The notes beneath the pieces were generated by a model. The model was not told the DNA's origin. It made no database searches and saw only the letters and a list, made by a program, of their open reading frames with translations. Shown one piece after another: positions 23,122 to 23,645 of a stretch of DNA of 23,645 nucleotides. Source of the DNA: DATFEN01 sp035691285 (GTDB taxonomy: Bacteria; Acidobacteriota; Vicinamibacteria; Fen-336); the NCBI GenBank assembly GCA_035691285.1, contig DASSJI010000103.1:1-23645 (forward strand), given 5' to 3'. Each line of letters begins with the position of its first letter. The stretch's first letter is position 1. The position numbers and the translations under genes are program-made.

Positions 23122-23645
23122 CTACGGCAGCAGGCCGTCCGAGAAGCGCATCGGCTCGCGGCTCAGGAAGACCCCGAGGTCCGCGCGGGCGGAGCCGGCG
23201 CGGGGGTCGGCCGCGGCCTGGTAGCAGCGGGCGCGCAGCTCCAGCCAGTCGCGGACCCACGGCACGAAGGGCTCGAGGGCGGCGATCGACGCCGCGCATT
23301 CCGGAACCGGGCCGAGCCGCGAGAAGGCCTGGGCCAGGGCGACGAGGCGCTCCTCTTCGAAGGCGCGCAGCACGAAGGGAGCGCGCAGCGCGGGCAGCAG
23401 GCGGGCGGCGTGGCCGGCGTTCGCCGCGGCCGCGTCGCCGGCGGCCTGGACCACGCGTCGCATGAGACCCGGGTCCGGCCAGGGGTCCTCGCGGTACGCG
23501 AGGAGCGAGGCCTCGAGCTCGGGCACCGCCTCCCCGGTCCGGCCCTGGCGGACCCGCAGCAGGGCCCCGAGGGCGCGCGCCTCGACCGGACTCGCCATCG
23601 CGACGCGCTCGATCCAGGCCGAAGCGCGCTCGTCGCCCGCTTCGG
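23122..23645 (-). CDS. C-terminal part of a helical (TPR-like) protein of unknown function
   Basis: The frame is open to the window edge, so at least 173 C-terminal residues of a longer protein are seen; the internal ATG at 23598 need not be the start. The chain is Ala/Leu/Arg-rich and helical, with spaced patterns such as ALGALLRVRQGRTGEAVPEL and ELRARCYQAAADPRAGSARADL that look like degenerate TPR helix pairs. It ends with FLSREPMRFSDGLLP. I do not recognise the full protein; a C-terminal helical repeat domain on a larger membrane or enzyme part is possible. Its TAG is 10 bp before the xdhA ATG, so xdhA may be cotranscribed with it, although nothing links it to purine metabolism. Confidence 0.6.
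   Translation of the reverse strand, partial: EAGDERASAWIERVAMASPVEARALGALLRVRQGRTGEAVPELEASLLAYREDPWPDPGLMRRVVQAAGDAAAANAGHAARLLPALRAPFVLRAFEEERLVALAQAFSRLGPVPECAASIAALEPFVPWVRDWLELRARCYQAAADPRAGSARADLGVFLSREPMRFSDGLLP

Noticed and set aside
1..23645. tRNA or rRNA genes, CRISPR arrays, insertion sequences, integrase or toxin-antitoxin genes
   Set aside because: None was recognised on either strand. Intergenic gaps are all below 150 bp and no repeated spacer pattern or transposase motif was seen.
1..23645. Intrinsic terminators after the convergent pairs (717/722, 11627/11635, 18258/18252)
   Set aside because: The gaps are 4 bp, 7 bp and an overlap, and no GC hairpin followed by a T-run was found near them. 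Rho-dependent termination is more likely.

Overview
The window is 23.6 kb of very GC-rich DNA that is almost entirely coding (about 20 genes, no gap over 150 bp). Outer-membrane proteins (a FadL-type barrel, two small beta-barrels and a patatin fused to a BamA-like barrel) show a Gram-negative envelope. Frequent GTG/TTG starts, stop-start overlaps of 4 bp and the gene mix (acyl-CoA reductase-like and acyltransferase genes, ADP-forming acyl-CoA synthetase, molybdenum hydroxylase) suggest a free-living soil or sediment bacterium of a deltaproteobacterial, Rokubacteria or Binatota kind. That placement is a guess from style, not from a marker gene. No RNA gene, insertion sequence, CRISPR array, integrase or phage gene was seen.

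Layout. 1-717 (+): end of a FadL-family transporter. 722-4557 (-): a three-gene lipid operon (male-sterility-type acyl-CoA reductase-like SDR, a second SDR with an unusual active site, and a PlsC-type acyltransferase). 4703-5710 (-): two small tandem outer-membrane barrels in the same frame. 5840-8854 (-): an MFS permease followed 3 bp later by a family GH37 trehalase that resembles fungal neutral trehalase, including its calcium-binding loop. 8897-11627 (+): a PEBP/YbhB-like protein and a single-chain ADP-forming acyl-CoA synthetase with its ATP-grasp half first. 11635-13806 (-): a PlpD-like (type Vd) secreted patatin phospholipase.

13823-23111 is a purine-catabolism island. A plus-strand operon encodes guanine deaminase, allantoinase, allantoicase, OHCU decarboxylase, 5-hydroxyisourate hydrolase and a membrane urate oxidase (PuuD). 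A minus-strand operon running towards it encodes the three subunits of xanthine dehydrogenase (Mo, 2Fe-2S, FAD) and a CitE/HpcH-like aldolase. The two operons meet tail to tail with their last codons overlapping. Together they can take guanine or hypoxanthine through xanthine, urate, 5-hydroxyisourate, OHCU, allantoin and allantoate to ureidoglycolate plus urea. The aldolase is a candidate for using the glyoxylate that follows. The PuuD lacks the C-terminal cytochrome c domain of the characterised enzyme and has no cysteine, so its electron acceptor must be another protein. 23122-23645 (-) is the C-terminal end of a repeat-rich protein that continues past the window.

Most notable: the fungal-type trehalase with its permease, the cytochrome-less PuuD, the uncharacterised aldolase tied to xanthine dehydrogenase, the type Vd patatin, and an SDR with Trp in place of the catalytic Tyr.
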